From NCBI RefSeq assembly GCF_037026715.1, contig NZ_JBANCG010000003.1, positions 434,001 to 498,000 of the forward strand: 64,000 nt of DNA, given 5' to 3'. The stretch comes from Breoghania sp037026715 (GTDB lineage: Bacteria > Pseudomonadota > Alphaproteobacteria > Rhizobiales > Stappiaceae). Below, one piece after another: positions 16,243 through 27,019 of the stretch (position 1 is its first letter; each line of letters starts with the position of its first letter). Made by a program: the position numbers and the translations under genes. The notes under the pieces were generated by a model that was not told the DNA's origin, searched no databases, and worked only from the letters and a program-made list of their open reading frames with translations.

Positions 16243-17616
16243 ATGCTCGACCGTTCCAACGAACTGACCGCGTGGGACCGCGATCATTTCTTCCATCCCT
16301 CCACCCACATGGGCCAGCACGCACGTGGCGAGACGCCGACGCGGATCATCACCGATGCGCAAGGCGTTACCATCACCGATGCGCAGGGCCGTTCCAGTCT
16401 CGATGCGTTTGCCGGGCTCTATTGCGTGAATGTCGGCTACGGCCGACGCGAGATCGCCGACGCCATCGCCGAGCAGGCGAAGAACCTCGCCTACTATCAC
16501 GCCTATGTCGGCCACGGCACGGAAGCCTCGATCACGCTTTCCAAGATGATCATCGACCGCGCGCCCAAGGGCATGAGCCGTGTCTATTTCGGCATGTCCG
16601 GCTCGGATGCCAACGAGACCAACATCAAGCTGATCTGGTACTACAACAACGTCCTCGGCCGGCCGGAGAAGAAGAAGATCATCTCGCGCCATCGCGGCTA
16701 TCACGGCTCGGGCGTGATGACCGGCTCGCTGACCGGGCTCGCCACCTTCCACAACGCCTTCGACCTGCCGCGCGCGCCGATCCTGCACACGGAAGCACCC
16801 TACTATTTCCACCGCGAGGATCGCTCCATGAGCGAGGAGCAGTTCGCAAGCCATTGCGCCGAGAAGCTTGAGGAGATGATTCTCGCGGAAGGCCCGGACA
16901 CCGTCGCCGCCTTCATCGGCGAGCCGATCCTCGGTACCGGCGGCATCGTGCCGCCGCCGGCGACCTACTGGGCGAAGATCCAGGCGGTGCTGGCGAAATA
17001 CGACATCCTGCTGGTGGTGGACGAGGTCGTCACCGGCTTCGGGCGTCTGGGCACCATGTTCGGGTCCGACCATTACGGACTGAAGCCCGATCTCATCACC
17101 ATCGCCAAGGGGCTGACATCGGCCTATGCGCCGCTGTCGGGCTCCATCGTGTCTGAGAAGATGTGGAAGGTGCTGGTCGATGGCTCCGACGCGATGGGGC
17201 CGATCGGCCACGGCTGGACCTATTCCGCCCACCCGATCTGCGCGGCCGCCGGTGTCGCCAACCTGAAGCTCATCGACGAGATGGGGCTTGTCGAGAACGC
17301 CGGCACGGTCGGCGCCTATTTCCGCGGCGAGCTGACTTCGGCGCTGAAGGATCACGCCAATGTCGGCGAGGTGCGCGGCGACGGGATGATGGCGGCGGTC
17401 GAGTTCGTCAAGGACAGGGACGACCGCGTGTTCTTCGACGCGTCCGAAAAGGTCGGCCCGCGTGTGGCAGCGGCTCTGGCGGCGCGCGGCGTGCTGGGAC
17501 GCGGCATGCCCCAGGGCGATATCCTCGGATTTGCCCCGCCGCTGTGCCTGACGAGGGAAGAGGCCGATATCGTTGTCGGTAAGACGGTCGAAGCGGTGAA
17601 CGAGGTGCTGGGCTAA
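16243..17616 (+). CDS. doeD: Diaminobutyrate transaminase of ectoine catabolism (class III aminotransferase)
   Basis: A 457-aa PLP enzyme (Atf in some clusters) expected to transfer the 4-amino group of L-2,4-diaminobutyrate to a keto acid, giving aspartate semialdehyde for DoeC. The fold-type I class III signature LLVVDEVVTGFGRLG is followed by PLP lysine K289 in ITIAKGLTSAYAPLS; YFGMSGSDANETNIKL binds the cofactor phosphate. The nearest relatives by motif are omega-amino acid:pyruvate aminotransferases, so GABA, beta-alanine or taurine would be alternative substrates without the ectoine context. The start at 16243 follows AAGAGGA; a longer frame runs back through the inverted repeat and was rejected. 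Confidence 0.82.
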   Translation: MLDRSNELTAWDRDHFFHPSTHMGQHARGETPTRIITDAQGVTITDAQGRSSLDAFAGLYCVNVGYGRREIADAIAEQAKNLAYYHAYVGHGTEASITLSKMIIDRAPKGMSRVYFGMSGSDANETNIKLIWYYNNVLGRPEKKKIISRHRGYHGSGVMTGSLTGLATFHNAFDLPRAPILHTEAPYYFHREDRSMSEEQFASHCAEKLEEMILAEGPDTVAAFIGEPILGTGGIVPPPATYWAKIQAVLAKYDILLVVDEVVTGFGRLGTMFGSDHYGLKPDLITIAKGLTSAYAPLSGSIVSEKMWKVLVDGSDAMGPIGHGWTYSAHPICAAAGVANLKLIDEMGLVENAGTVGAYFRGELTSALKDHANVGEVRGDGMMAAVEFVKDRDDRVFFDASEKVGPRVAAALAARGVLGRGMPQGDILGFAPPLCLTREEADIVVGKTVEAVNEVLG

Positions 17617-17692
17617 AGACCGCGAAAATGACGGGAGCCGGCGCGGGAGTATCGGCTCCAATCGCCAACCGCTGTGGAAGTGGAGGGCCCGT

Positions 17693-17841
17693 TACCCCCA
17701 CCCGAACGACCAAGCGGTCGTTCGACCTCCCCTCAAGGGGGAGGTGGGTCGTGCTGCGGATCTCGTTCCTCAAGCCCAACGCGATACCTGGGGCAAGCCG
17801 CATCCGTCCCCCTCCCCCTTGAGGGGAGGGGTCAGGGGTAG
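17693..17841. repeat. Inverted-repeat element of the CTCAAGGGGGAGG class after doeD
   Basis: The left part holds CCCCCACCC, a small hairpin around CGAACGACC / GGTCGTTCG, then CCTCCCCTCAAGGGGGAGG. The right part holds CCCCTCCCCCTTGAGGGG followed by GTCAGGGGTA. Same class as 16015-16155 but less perfect. It lies in the convergent gap between doeD and recQ and may help end both transcripts. Confidence 0.7.
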
Positions 17842-17905
17842 GCCACGCGCGGGATGCCCGTGCAAGGGGAAGGAGGGGCCGCCTGCCGAGCGCCGGCGCC
17901 CTCGT

Positions 17906-19789
<1,884 letters not shown>

Positions 19790-20000
19790 GTGCCCTGAAC
19801 CTCTCGACGTTTCCGGCCAAATCAGCCGGGGCCCCTCGGGTAGCGCGTTCGCTTCGTCCGTGCAATCGTTCTGCGGGCCTTCTGCTGGCGTCCTGCGGCT
19901 TGCTTTCTGGTCGACGGGGCCCGATAACGCGGGCGTCTCGAAGGGCGGGCAGCACGCCACCCCGTCCATACGAAGCGTTTTCAACGGAGGCCCCGCCCCC

Positions 20001-21491
20001 TTGTTCTCCTCCCTCGGCCAGCGGATCCTGGACCGTCCCGCAAAGGGGCTCTTTCTTCTTTGCCTGATGCAGGTCGCCTTCTGGAGCGCGCTGCCGGCGA
20101 TGACGAGCCGGGCGCCCACGCTCGACGCGGTGGAGATGCTGGCCTGGGGCGAGCACTGGCAGCTCGGCTACTACAAGCATCCGCCGCTTCCCGCCTGGAT
20201 CGCGGAAGCCGCGCGGATGGTTTCCGGCGAGCCGATCCTCGGCCCCATGGTGGCGAGCCAGCTCCTCGTCGCGCTGACCTTCGTTTTCGTCTTTCTGCTG
20301 GGGCGGCGGCTTCTGGGCGCGCGCGATGCGATCCTCGGCACATTCCTGTGCACCGGCGTCTACTATTTCTCCTGGCCGACGCCGGAGCTGAACCACAACG
20401 TGGTGCAGATGCCGGTCTGGGCGGCATGCTTCTGGCTCTTTGCCGTGATCCGCGACAATCCCCGCCGCATGCTCCCGTGGCTGGGCCTCGGGCTCGCCGC
20501 CGGCATCGGGGTTTATGCGAAATATGCGGTCGTCGTGCTCTATGCGGTTCTGGGCGTGTGGATCCTTGTGGAGGCGCGGCTGCGCCGGGCGCTCGCAACT
20601 CCGGGGCCGTGGGCCGGCGCGGCGCTCGCCGTCCTCATCGCGCTGCCGCATCTCGTGTGGCTCGTCCAGACCGATTTCATGCCCATCGCCTATGCCGAGG
20701 CGCGCAGCGCGCGGGCGGCCGACAGCGTTTGGCGTCCGGCCGGATTTCTCCTCGCCCAGATCGCCGATCACGCGCCGATGCTGATCCTGCTGGCGCTTGC
20801 GGTACTGCTGCCGCAGCTGCGCCGTCGTGGCCCGGAAGCGCCGCACGCTCCGGCATCGGCCCGCGCGATCCGCTTTCTGGCCATCGCCACGCTCGCGCCG
20901 GCGCTGATAACGGCGGCTGGCGCATTCCTGACCGGCGCCGGGCTGAAGGACATGTGGGGGGCGCCGATGTTCACCACCTCCGGCCTCTTCGCCGTCGCGC
21001 TCCTGTCCCGCCATCTCGGCGACAGTGTGGCGAAGAGGGTGCTTGCCGGCTGTGCGGTGCTGCTGATCGTGCTGCCGGTCGCGTTTGCCGCGCAGGTGCC
21101 GGTGGCGCTGGCGATCGGCAAGGTGCCGCCACGCAACGGTGCGCCGATGCCGGCGATCGCCGGTTCCGTCACCGCCGCCTGGCGTGCGGCGACCAAGCGC
21201 CCCTTGCGCTATGTGGGCGGCAATACCTGGCTCGCCGGGCTGGTGGCGGCGGGAAGCGCCGACCGCCCGGCCATGGTCGCCGACCGCGATCTTGCCTATT
21301 CGCCCTGGGTGACGCCCGAGGACATCGCCCGCGACGGCCTGCTGATCGTCTCCTTTGCCAAGGATGCGCCGCCGGCCCAGCCCGGCATGGAGCCGCGGTC
21401 CATCGGCAATGTCGAAATCCCGTGGGGCGGCCCCCGACCGCTCGTCATCCGCTACGCGATCTATCCCCCGCGCGCGCCGGTCGAGCCGTGA
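20001..21491 (+). CDS. Glycosyltransferase family 39 (PMT_2/ArnT-like) membrane protein
   Basis: A 496-aa polytopic membrane protein. Early segment LDAVEMLAWGEHWQLGYYKH followed by PPLPAWI is the first extracytoplasmic loop of polyprenyl-phosphate-sugar-dependent transferases (PMT_2), which move a sugar onto lipid A, protein or another lipid in the periplasm; about ten TM helices follow and a C-terminal soluble part. The start is uncertain: TTG 20001 has GGAGG at 10 nt and sits shortly before the first helix, while an ATG at 19860 would add 47 residues. It is divergent from recQ. Acceptor and sugar cannot be named. Confidence 0.78.
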   Translation: MFSSLGQRILDRPAKGLFLLCLMQVAFWSALPAMTSRAPTLDAVEMLAWGEHWQLGYYKHPPLPAWIAEAARMVSGEPILGPMVASQLLVALTFVFVFLLGRRLLGARDAILGTFLCTGVYYFSWPTPELNHNVVQMPVWAACFWLFAVIRDNPRRMLPWLGLGLAAGIGVYAKYAVVVLYAVLGVWILVEARLRRALATPGPWAGAALAVLIALPHLVWLVQTDFMPIAYAEARSARAADSVWRPAGFLLAQIADHAPMLILLALAVLLPQLRRRGPEAPHAPASARAIRFLAIATLAPALITAAGAFLTGAGLKDMWGAPMFTTSGLFAVALLSRHLGDSVAKRVLAGCAVLLIVLPVAFAAQVPVALAIGKVPPRNGAPMPAIAGSVTAAWRAATKRPLRYVGGNTWLAGLVAAGSADRPAMVADRDLAYSPWVTPEDIARDGLLIVSFAKDAPPAQPGMEPRSIGNVEIPWGGPRPLVIRYAIYPPRAPVEP

Positions 21492-21989
21492 AAGCCTGGC
21501 TTGGAAACAGTGCCGGGGGGCGCTTGCAAACCCACCCGCCCATAACCCTCCGCCGTCATTGCCCGGCTTTGTCCGGGCAATCCATTGCGGGCGGCGGCAT
21601 ATCGGGCGGACACTGGATCACCCGGACAGAGCCGGGTGATGACGAAGGAGGGGCATGAGGGGGAATTCGGGTGAAGAACCAACCGACATTTCCGGGCGAG
21701 GCTCTCAGAATAATGTAGCTGCGTGGTGCCCCTGCGGCATTGCGGACTTGCCCCGCATTAGCCCGATGCGCGGTTGCGGAAACCGCAGTTTCCCGGACAA
21801 TTCTGGTTTGCTCCGCCCGCTTCCGCAGGCTATAGCCCAGAGTATCAGCGCTGCGGACGCTCTCGGCCGCGCGCGTGCGGGCTATGGGCGATCCGGAAAA
21901 CGTTTCTCCTGTTCCGCATGTGTGCCGCCGGCCCATGAGCTTCGTCTTGCGCGACAACAGATGATGCTCCATGGGAAGGAAATGCCAGC
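21492..21989. other. 498-bp intergenic region before the second NitT/TauT operon
   Basis: Contains the repeat at 21555-21643. From 21645 to 21989 the sequence holds a small GCGG-AAA-CCGC hairpin near 21775 and a GGAAGGAA ribosome-binding site before 21990. No gene or TPP-riboswitch signature was seen. Confidence 0.5.
21555..21643. repeat. Dispersed inverted-repeat element, GTCAT...ATGAC class (89-91 bp type)
   Basis: Begins GTCATTGCCCGGCTTTGTCC and ends ACAGAGCCGGGTGATGAC. The same 89-bp length as the element at 787, with complementary ends and two internal hairpins. Located 63 bp after the glycosyltransferase stop. Confidence 0.78.
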
Positions 21990-23015
21990 ATGACATTCAG
22001 TATCCGCAAGACCCTGATGCGCGCCGCCGCCGCGAGCCTTGCGCTTGCCGCGTTTTCGTCGGTCGCGGCCTCGGCCGCCGACAAGGTCACGCTCGGTGCG
22101 ATCCGGTTTACTTCCCATGCCGCGAGCTTCGTCGCCTATGAGCGCGGCTACTTCAAGGAGCAGGGGCTCGATGTCGAGCTGAAGTTCTTCCAGGCCGCCC
22201 AGCCCATGGCCGTGGCGATCGCCTCCGGCGACGTCGATTTCGGCGTCACCGCGATTTCCGGCGGGCTGATGGGCCTTGCCGACAAGGGCGTCGTCAAGGT
22301 CATCGGCGGCGCGCTGCACGAGGAAAAGGGCATCGACGGCCAGATCATCCTCGTTTCCAACAAGGCCTATGACGAGGGCGTCACCGATCCCTCAAAGCTC
22401 AAGGGCCGCACCTTCGGCATCACCCAGGCCGGGTCCTCCTTCCACTACATGGCGGCCAAGATCGCCGATGCGGAAGGCTTCACGCTTGAGGACATGAAGG
22501 TGAAGCCGCTGCAGAAGGTGGGCGCGATCATCGGTGCGCTGAAGTCGGGCCAGATCGACGCCTGGGCCATCCAGCCGCACATCGCCAAGGCGCTGATCAA
22601 CGCGGGCGCCGCCAAGAAGATCGGCATGGTCGCCGACTTCATCCCCGACTATCAGGTCACGACCGTCTTCACCTCCACCAAGGTGGCCGAGGAAAACCCT
22701 GACCTCGTCAAGCGCTTCCTCGCCGCGTTCTCCAAGGGCGCTGCCGACTTCAACGCCGCCCTCGTCGACAAGACGGAAGGCGAGGAGGGCCAGATCGCCA
22801 TGGCCAAGCTCATCCACAAGTACGTCTATGCCGACCAGCCGTTCGAGAAGGCTTCCGTCTCGATCATCAACGGCGCCATGCGTTTGAACCCGAACGCCCG
22901 GCTGGACATGGGAAGCGTCAAGGACCAGCTCGCCTGGTTCAAGGCCGAGCATCTGGCTCCGGAAAGCCTGACGCTGGAGAAGCTGGTCAACACGAACTAC
23001 GTGGAAACCTACTGA
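21990..23015 (+). CDS. ABC transporter substrate-binding protein, NitT/TauT family
   Basis: Periplasmic receptor of 341 aa. Signal peptide about residues 1-30 (ends ASAA-DK). Then VTLGAIRFTSHAASFVAYER and GYFKEQGLDVELKFF give the SsuA/THI5-like N-lobe, and SGDVDFGVTAISGGL the hinge. The ATG at 21990 follows AAGGAA. The ligand is unknown; sulfonates, nitrate-like ions or small heterocycles are all possible for the family. Its gene is separated from the ATPase gene by 270 bp containing a repeat element. Confidence 0.85.
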   Translation: MTFSIRKTLMRAAAASLALAAFSSVAASAADKVTLGAIRFTSHAASFVAYERGYFKEQGLDVELKFFQAAQPMAVAIASGDVDFGVTAISGGLMGLADKGVVKVIGGALHEEKGIDGQIILVSNKAYDEGVTDPSKLKGRTFGITQAGSSFHYMAAKIADAEGFTLEDMKVKPLQKVGAIIGALKSGQIDAWAIQPHIAKALINAGAAKKIGMVADFIPDYQVTTVFTSTKVAEENPDLVKRFLAAFSKGAADFNAALVDKTEGEEGQIAMAKLIHKYVYADQPFEKASVSIINGAMRLNPNARLDMGSVKDQLAWFKAEHLAPESLTLEKLVNTNYVETY

Positions 23016-23090
23016 ACCCGTGCAAGAGCGTCCGCTGGCGTATTGCCGGCGGATGCTCAAGACGCCGCGGCTGATTTCTTGCCCGCGATT

Positions 23091-23192
23091 GTCATCCCCG
23101 CGAAGGCGGGGATCCAGCATTCCAGAGACCTGTCGTTTGTGCGCCGCGCCCCTATCCTGTGGTTACTGGATCCCCGCCTTCGCGGGGATGAC
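23091..23192. repeat. Dispersed inverted-repeat element, GTCAT...ATGAC class (long type)
   Basis: Starts GTCATCCCCGCGAAGGCGGG and ends CCCGCCTTCGCGGGGATGAC: 20-bp perfect complementary ends, each half also a hairpin. It lies between the binding-protein and ATPase genes of the same transporter. The ATTGTCA string at its left edge belongs to this repeat rather than to the ectoine motif. Confidence 0.85.
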
Positions 23193-23285
23193 AGTCGCCG
23201 GATGGCGAGAGCCGGGCAATCGAATTCCGGGTTCAGGAACACCCCAAGCCGAAAGCCGACAGCGCTTCGCAAGGAGAACAGGTCG

Positions 23286-24053
23286 ATGGACCTCAAGCTC
23301 GACCGGGTCAGCCATTCCTACGGCGCCACGCATGTGCTGGACGATATCTCGCTCACCGTGAAGAAGGACGAGATCGTCTGTCTCATCGGGCCGTCGGGGT
23401 GTGGAAAGTCGACCCTTCTGCGCTTCATCGGCGGGCTGGAGCGGCCGACATCGGGCGAGATCCTGCAGATCGGCGAGCCGCCGGCCGCCTCGCTCAATCC
23501 GCTGACCTACATCTTCCAGGATTTCGCCCTGCTGCCGTGGCGCACGGTGGAGGGAAACGTCTCGCTCGCGCTTGAAGATCACAAGCTGCCCAGGGCCGAG
23601 CACCGCGCGATCATCGAGGATGTTCTGCGCCGCACGAACCTGACCGATTTCGCGAAGGCGCTGCCGCGCCAGCTTTCCGGCGGCATGAAGCAGCGCGTGG
23701 CGATCGCCCGCGCGCTTTCCGTGCGCCCCGCCGTGATGCTGATGGACGAGCCGCTGTCGGCGCTCGACAGCCAGACGCGCGAACTGCTGATGGACGATCT
23801 CGTCGATCTGTGGACACGCGAGTCCTTCACCGCCGTCTACGTCACCCACAATCTCGCCGAAGCCGTGCGCCTCGGTCATCGCATCGTCGTGCTGTCGCGC
23901 CGGCCGGGCCGGATCCGCGAGATCGTGGAGATCGACATGCCGCTTGCCGAGCGCAAGGACCGTTTCCTCGAGCTGGAGACGAAACAGCACCACCTGTGGG
24001 ATCTCATGCGCGAGGAAGCCCGCGCCGCCGACCGGGAGCTTGCCGATGTCTGA
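23286..24053 (+). CDS. ABC transporter ATP-binding subunit, NitT/TauT family
   Basis: A 255-aa complete ATPase: Walker A GPSGCGKST near residue 36, Q-loop YIFQDFALLPWRT, signature LSGGMKQR, Walker B VMLMDEPLSALD, H-loop VTHNLAEA. ATG 23286 follows AGGAGA; an upstream extension of the frame runs through the repeat and was rejected. The stop overlaps the start of the permease gene. Confidence 0.92.
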   Translation: MDLKLDRVSHSYGATHVLDDISLTVKKDEIVCLIGPSGCGKSTLLRFIGGLERPTSGEILQIGEPPAASLNPLTYIFQDFALLPWRTVEGNVSLALEDHKLPRAEHRAIIEDVLRRTNLTDFAKALPRQLSGGMKQRVAIARALSVRPAVMLMDEPLSALDSQTRELLMDDLVDLWTRESFTAVYVTHNLAEAVRLGHRIVVLSRRPGRIREIVEIDMPLAERKDRFLELETKQHHLWDLMREEARAADRELADV

Positions 24054-24891
24054 GGCCACCATGACCAACGCGGATATCCAAGATACGCGCACCGAGGCCA
24101 CACCCGTCGCCCGCCCCGTGCCCTTCCGCGGCGGCGGGTTCGTCTACAAGCCGGTTCGCATCGCCGGGCCGCTCGTCTTCCTCGTGCTTCTCGCCATCTG
24201 GGAGGTCGGCTGCGACATGGGCTGGATCAGCCCGCTCATCCTGCCGGCGCCCTCGGAGGCCTGGGGCGCGTTCATGGATCTCGTCCATTCCGGCCTGCTG
24301 TGGAAGCATATTGGCGCCTCGCTGCAGCGCCTCGTCATCGGCTGGACGGCCGGCACCCTCCTCGGCATCGTCGCGGGGCTCGCCATCGGGCTCTTCTCGC
24401 TCGCCCGCTCCGGCCTGCAGCCGCTCGTCTCGGCGCTGTTTCCCGTGCCGAAGATCGCGCTCCTGCCGCTTTTCATCATCTGGTTTGGCATCGATGAGGG
24501 CTCCAAGGTCGCGACCATCCTGTTCGGCACCTTCTTTCCCACCGTGATCTCCACCTATTCCGGCGTCGACAATGTCGATCGCACGCTCATCCGGATGGGG
24601 CAGTCGTTCGGGCTGTCCTGGCTGTCGATCGTCCGCAAGATCGTCATTCCCGGCGCCATGCCGGCGATCCTGTCGGGCTTCCGCATCTCCGTGTCCATCG
24701 CCATCGTGCTGCTGGTGGCGGCGGAAATGATCGGCGCGGAATACGGCGTGGGCGCCTACATCCTGATGGCGGGCTCGCTGATGGCGACCGACCAGCTGAT
24801 CGCCGGCGTCGCCATCCTTTCGGTGCTGGGGCTGATCATCGCCTGGGCGATCGGGCTTGCGGAGAAGTACTTCCTGCGCTGGCGCACGTGA
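24046..24891 (+). CDS. ABC transporter permease, NitT/TauT family
   Basis: A 281-aa inner-membrane subunit with about six TM helices, after a polar N-terminus of roughly 35 residues. The coupling segment is MGQSFGLSWLSIVRKIVIP, followed by AEMIGAEYGVGAYILMAGS. It starts inside the last codons of the ATPase gene (ATG 24046, GGGAG upstream), so the pair is translationally coupled. Only one permease is present, implying a homodimeric pore, in contrast to the first transporter. Confidence 0.9.
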   Translation: MSEATMTNADIQDTRTEATPVARPVPFRGGGFVYKPVRIAGPLVFLVLLAIWEVGCDMGWISPLILPAPSEAWGAFMDLVHSGLLWKHIGASLQRLVIGWTAGTLLGIVAGLAIGLFSLARSGLQPLVSALFPVPKIALLPLFIIWFGIDEGSKVATILFGTFFPTVISTYSGVDNVDRTLIRMGQSFGLSWLSIVRKIVIPGAMPAILSGFRISVSIAIVLLVAAEMIGAEYGVGAYILMAGSLMATDQLIAGVAILSVLGLIIAWAIGLAEKYFLRWRT

Positions 24892-24995
24892 GGGACGGAG
24901 CCTGTGCCCGCGAAAGCGGGTGCCGGGCAATGACGGTGGAGGACGCGGACGCCGTGGCGATCCTGGCCCCTTGCGAGGACGACGGGTCCTGCGCC

Positions 24996-25514
24996 CTATT
25001 CCTCTCCCGCGCCGGGCAGCAACGCGGCCACCGGCAGCGCCGCCTCGTCCTTCACCACCTTGGTGACGATGTAGGTGAAGTAGCGGTCGATGCCGATCTC
25101 GCGTTCCAGCAGCGCATCAACGAGGCGCTGGTAGGCGTCGATGTCGCGGGCGGTCACCTTCAGCATATAGTCGATGCCGCCGCCCACAGACCAGCAGGCG
25201 ACGATCTCCGGCACGTCTCGCACGACACGCTCGAAGCGGTCGAAATCGGCCTGACGGTGGTTGGCGAGCGTCACCTCCATCAGCACGGTCGCGAAGGGGG
25301 CGACGGATTTCAGGTTGAGCCGCGCATGGTAGCCGGCCACGATGCCGGACTTTTCCAGCCGCGAAAGACGGGTCCAGGCCGGCGTCGGCGACAGGCCGAC
25401 ACGTTCGGCGAGCTTCAGCTTGGTGATGCGGCCGTCGCGCTGGATCTCCGACAGGATCTTCAGATCGATCGCATCAAGCTTCAGCTTGGCATCCATGCGG
25501 GGGGAGGTGGCCAT
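24996..25514 (-). CDS. asnC: Lrp/AsnC-family regulator of ectoine catabolism
   Basis: A 172-aa Lrp-type regulator (also called DoeX). An N-terminal HTH (LDAIDLKILSEIQRDGRITK, LAERVGLSPTPAWTRLSRLE) precedes an AsnC ligand/oligomer domain (ATVLMEVTLANHRQADFDRF). Such regulators accompany ectoine-degradation clusters and are thought to sense pathway intermediates. Start at 25514; the ATG at 25496 is an alternative. It is divergent from enuR with only 85 bp between, which hold paired TGACAAT/ATTGTCA sites. It is convergent with the NitT permease gene. Confidence 0.85.
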   Translation of the reverse strand: MATSPRMDAKLKLDAIDLKILSEIQRDGRITKLKLAERVGLSPTPAWTRLSRLEKSGIVAGYHARLNLKSVAPFATVLMEVTLANHRQADFDRFERVVRDVPEIVACWSVGGGIDYMLKVTARDIDAYQRLVDALLEREIGIDRYFTYIVTKVVKDEAALPVAALLPGAGEE

Positions 25515-25545
25515 GTGCGGATCCGTCCAGAGGGTGGAGATCAAA

Positions 25546-25570
25546 TGACAATGCCAGAAAAAGATTGTCA
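25546..25570. promoter_or_regulatory. Operator candidate between asnC and enuR
   Basis: TGACAAT (25546-25552) and ATTGTCA (25564-25570) form a perfect inverted repeat with 11-bp spacing, arm centres 18 bp apart. The complement strand reads TTGACA at 25572-25567, a good -35 for asnC. The same ATTGWCA unit recurs before ehuA. Confidence 0.6.
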
Positions 25571-25596
25571 ATTGACCTGATTTCGATCTCTTATAA

Positions 25597-25607
25597 GTCA
25601 TGACATT
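25597..25607. promoter_or_regulatory. Motif copy overlapping the enuR start codon
   Basis: The complement strand reads AATGTCATGAC, close to ATTGTCATGAT at 27020; the core GTCATGAC is a palindrome and includes the ATG of enuR. Occupancy here would block enuR expression directly. Confidence 0.4.
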
Positions 25608-26985
25608 CTGGCGCCCCGATCCGACGCTTCTTCGCCGCCCCGCCTATCTCTCGCTGGCCGACCAGATCGCACGCGCGATCCAGGAAGGGGTTCTCGTCAA
25701 CGGCACGCGGCTGCCGCCGCAGCGCAAGATGGCGGATGAACTGAAGCTTTCCGTCCAGACGGTCTCGCGCGCCTACGAGGAGCTGGGGCGGCGCGGGCTG
25801 ATCACCGGCGAGATCGGCCGCGGCAGCTTCGTGCAGACGCCCCGGCGCGAGATGCATCCGCCCTATCTGCCGGACCGGCTGGGCGAGGTGATCGACCTGT
25901 CGATCCTGAAGCCCGTGTGCGAGCCGATGCATGTGGAGAAGCTGAAGGAGGCGCTCGGCTGGCTGGCGCAGAACCTGCCGGCGCGCTCGGCCTTGTCGTT
26001 CCGGCCGAACGTGGTGTTTCCGGCCCATGCCGCGGCGGCGGTGGAATGGCTCAGGGCCTGCGGGCTGGAAACTTCGGCGCAGAACGTCACCATCACCAAC
26101 GGCGCGACCGGCGCGCAGACCGTGGCGCTGATGAGCGTTGCGCCTCCCGGCTCCACCGTTGCCTGCGAGGAGGTCACCCACCACACGCTGTCGCCGCTTG
26201 CCTGCTACCACGGGTTCACGCTGGCCGGGCTTGCCATCGACGGGGAGGGACTGGTGCCGGAGGCGCTGGACGAGGCGTGCCGGCAAGGCGGGATTCGGGC
26301 GGTCTTCATCCAGCCGAGCGTGATCAACCCGACGGCGGCGCTGATGGGGCGGGCGCGGCGCGAGGCGATCGTCGAGATCGCGCGCCGGCACGATATCGCG
26401 ATCATCGAAAACGACATTCTGGGGCCGCTCGTAACCCACCGGCCGCCTCCGATTGCGGCGCTGGCGCCGGAGCGCACGCTTTACATCACGAGCTTCACCA
26501 AGGTGACGGTGCCGGGCCTCAGGATCGGCTATCTGGTGGCGCCGGACCGCTACGTGGCGGCGGCGGCGAACCGGCATCTCGTCTCCAACTGGATGGCGAC
26601 GCCGATGGTGGCGGAGATCGCTACCCGGTGGGTGAATGACGGTACCGCGCTGGAGCTTGTGCGCTGGCAGCGCGCCGCGCTCGCCAAGCGTCATGCCATC
26701 GCAGCACAGATGCTCGGCAACGTCCCCTATGCGAGCCACCCCCAGGCGCTGCACCTGTGGCTGCCGCTGAAGGAGGGGCGCACGGAGGAAGGGTTCGTCG
26801 CCCAGGCGCGGTTGATGGGGGTCGCGATCGCTCCGGGCTCGGCCTTCCGGGTCACGCGTGGGGAGCGGAGGCCGGCGGTGCGTCTTTCCATCGGATCGAC
26901 CACGGAAGCCGAGCTGCGCGACGGGCTGAGCGTGGTCGCCAAGCTCCTGCGCGGGGATCAGGAAGTCGTTCTGCCCGCAATCTGA
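25600..26985 (+). CDS. enuR: GntR/MocR-type PLP-dependent regulator of ectoine catabolism
   Basis: A 461-aa MocR-family regulator. Residues about 13-80 form a GntR winged helix (PPQRKMADELKLSVQTVSRA) and the rest is a fold-type I aminotransferase domain. The PLP lysine is K301 in ITSFTKVTVPGLRIGYL, at almost the same position as the PLP-binding lysine described for EnuR of Ruegeria. EnuR proteins repress ectoine import and catabolic genes until an ectoine-derived metabolite (acetyl-diaminobutyrate) reacts at the PLP. No Shine-Dalgarno sequence is seen; TATAAG lies just before the ATG. It is followed by ehuA after 132 bp. Confidence 0.88.
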   Translation: MTFWRPDPTLLRRPAYLSLADQIARAIQEGVLVNGTRLPPQRKMADELKLSVQTVSRAYEELGRRGLITGEIGRGSFVQTPRREMHPPYLPDRLGEVIDLSILKPVCEPMHVEKLKEALGWLAQNLPARSALSFRPNVVFPAHAAAAVEWLRACGLETSAQNVTITNGATGAQTVALMSVAPPGSTVACEEVTHHTLSPLACYHGFTLAGLAIDGEGLVPEALDEACRQGGIRAVFIQPSVINPTAALMGRARREAIVEIARRHDIAIIENDILGPLVTHRPPPIAALAPERTLYITSFTKVTVPGLRIGYLVAPDRYVAAAANRHLVSNWMATPMVAEIATRWVNDGTALELVRWQRAALAKRHAIAAQMLGNVPYASHPQALHLWLPLKEGRTEEGFVAQARLMGVAIAPGSAFRVTRGERRPAVRLSIGSTTEAELRDGLSVVAKLLRGDQEVVLPAI

Positions 26986-27019
26986 ACAAATTGCCTGACA
27001 TCGCATCATTTGCAGCGCG

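Noticed and set aside
14491..17616. Annotation of the dehydrogenase-aminotransferase pair as GABA degradation (gabD-gabT)
   Set aside because: Possible by family, but the order and the presence of the full ectoine set nearby favour doeC-doeD; the GABA reading is kept only as an alternative.
19790..20119. N-terminal extension of RecQ to 20119
   Set aside because: It would overlap the divergent glycosyltransferase start and adds about 110 residues without RecQ similarity; GTG 19789 gives normal length.
21645..21989. Possible riboswitch (TPP or other) upstream of the second NitT/TauT receptor gene
   Set aside because: The conserved TPP cores (CTGAGA and ACCTGATC-like) are absent; only a small GCGG-CCGC hairpin is seen.
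23089..23095. ATTGTCA string similar to the ectoine operator motif
   Set aside because: It is the edge of the GTCAT-class repeat at 23091 and its match is explained by that repeat.
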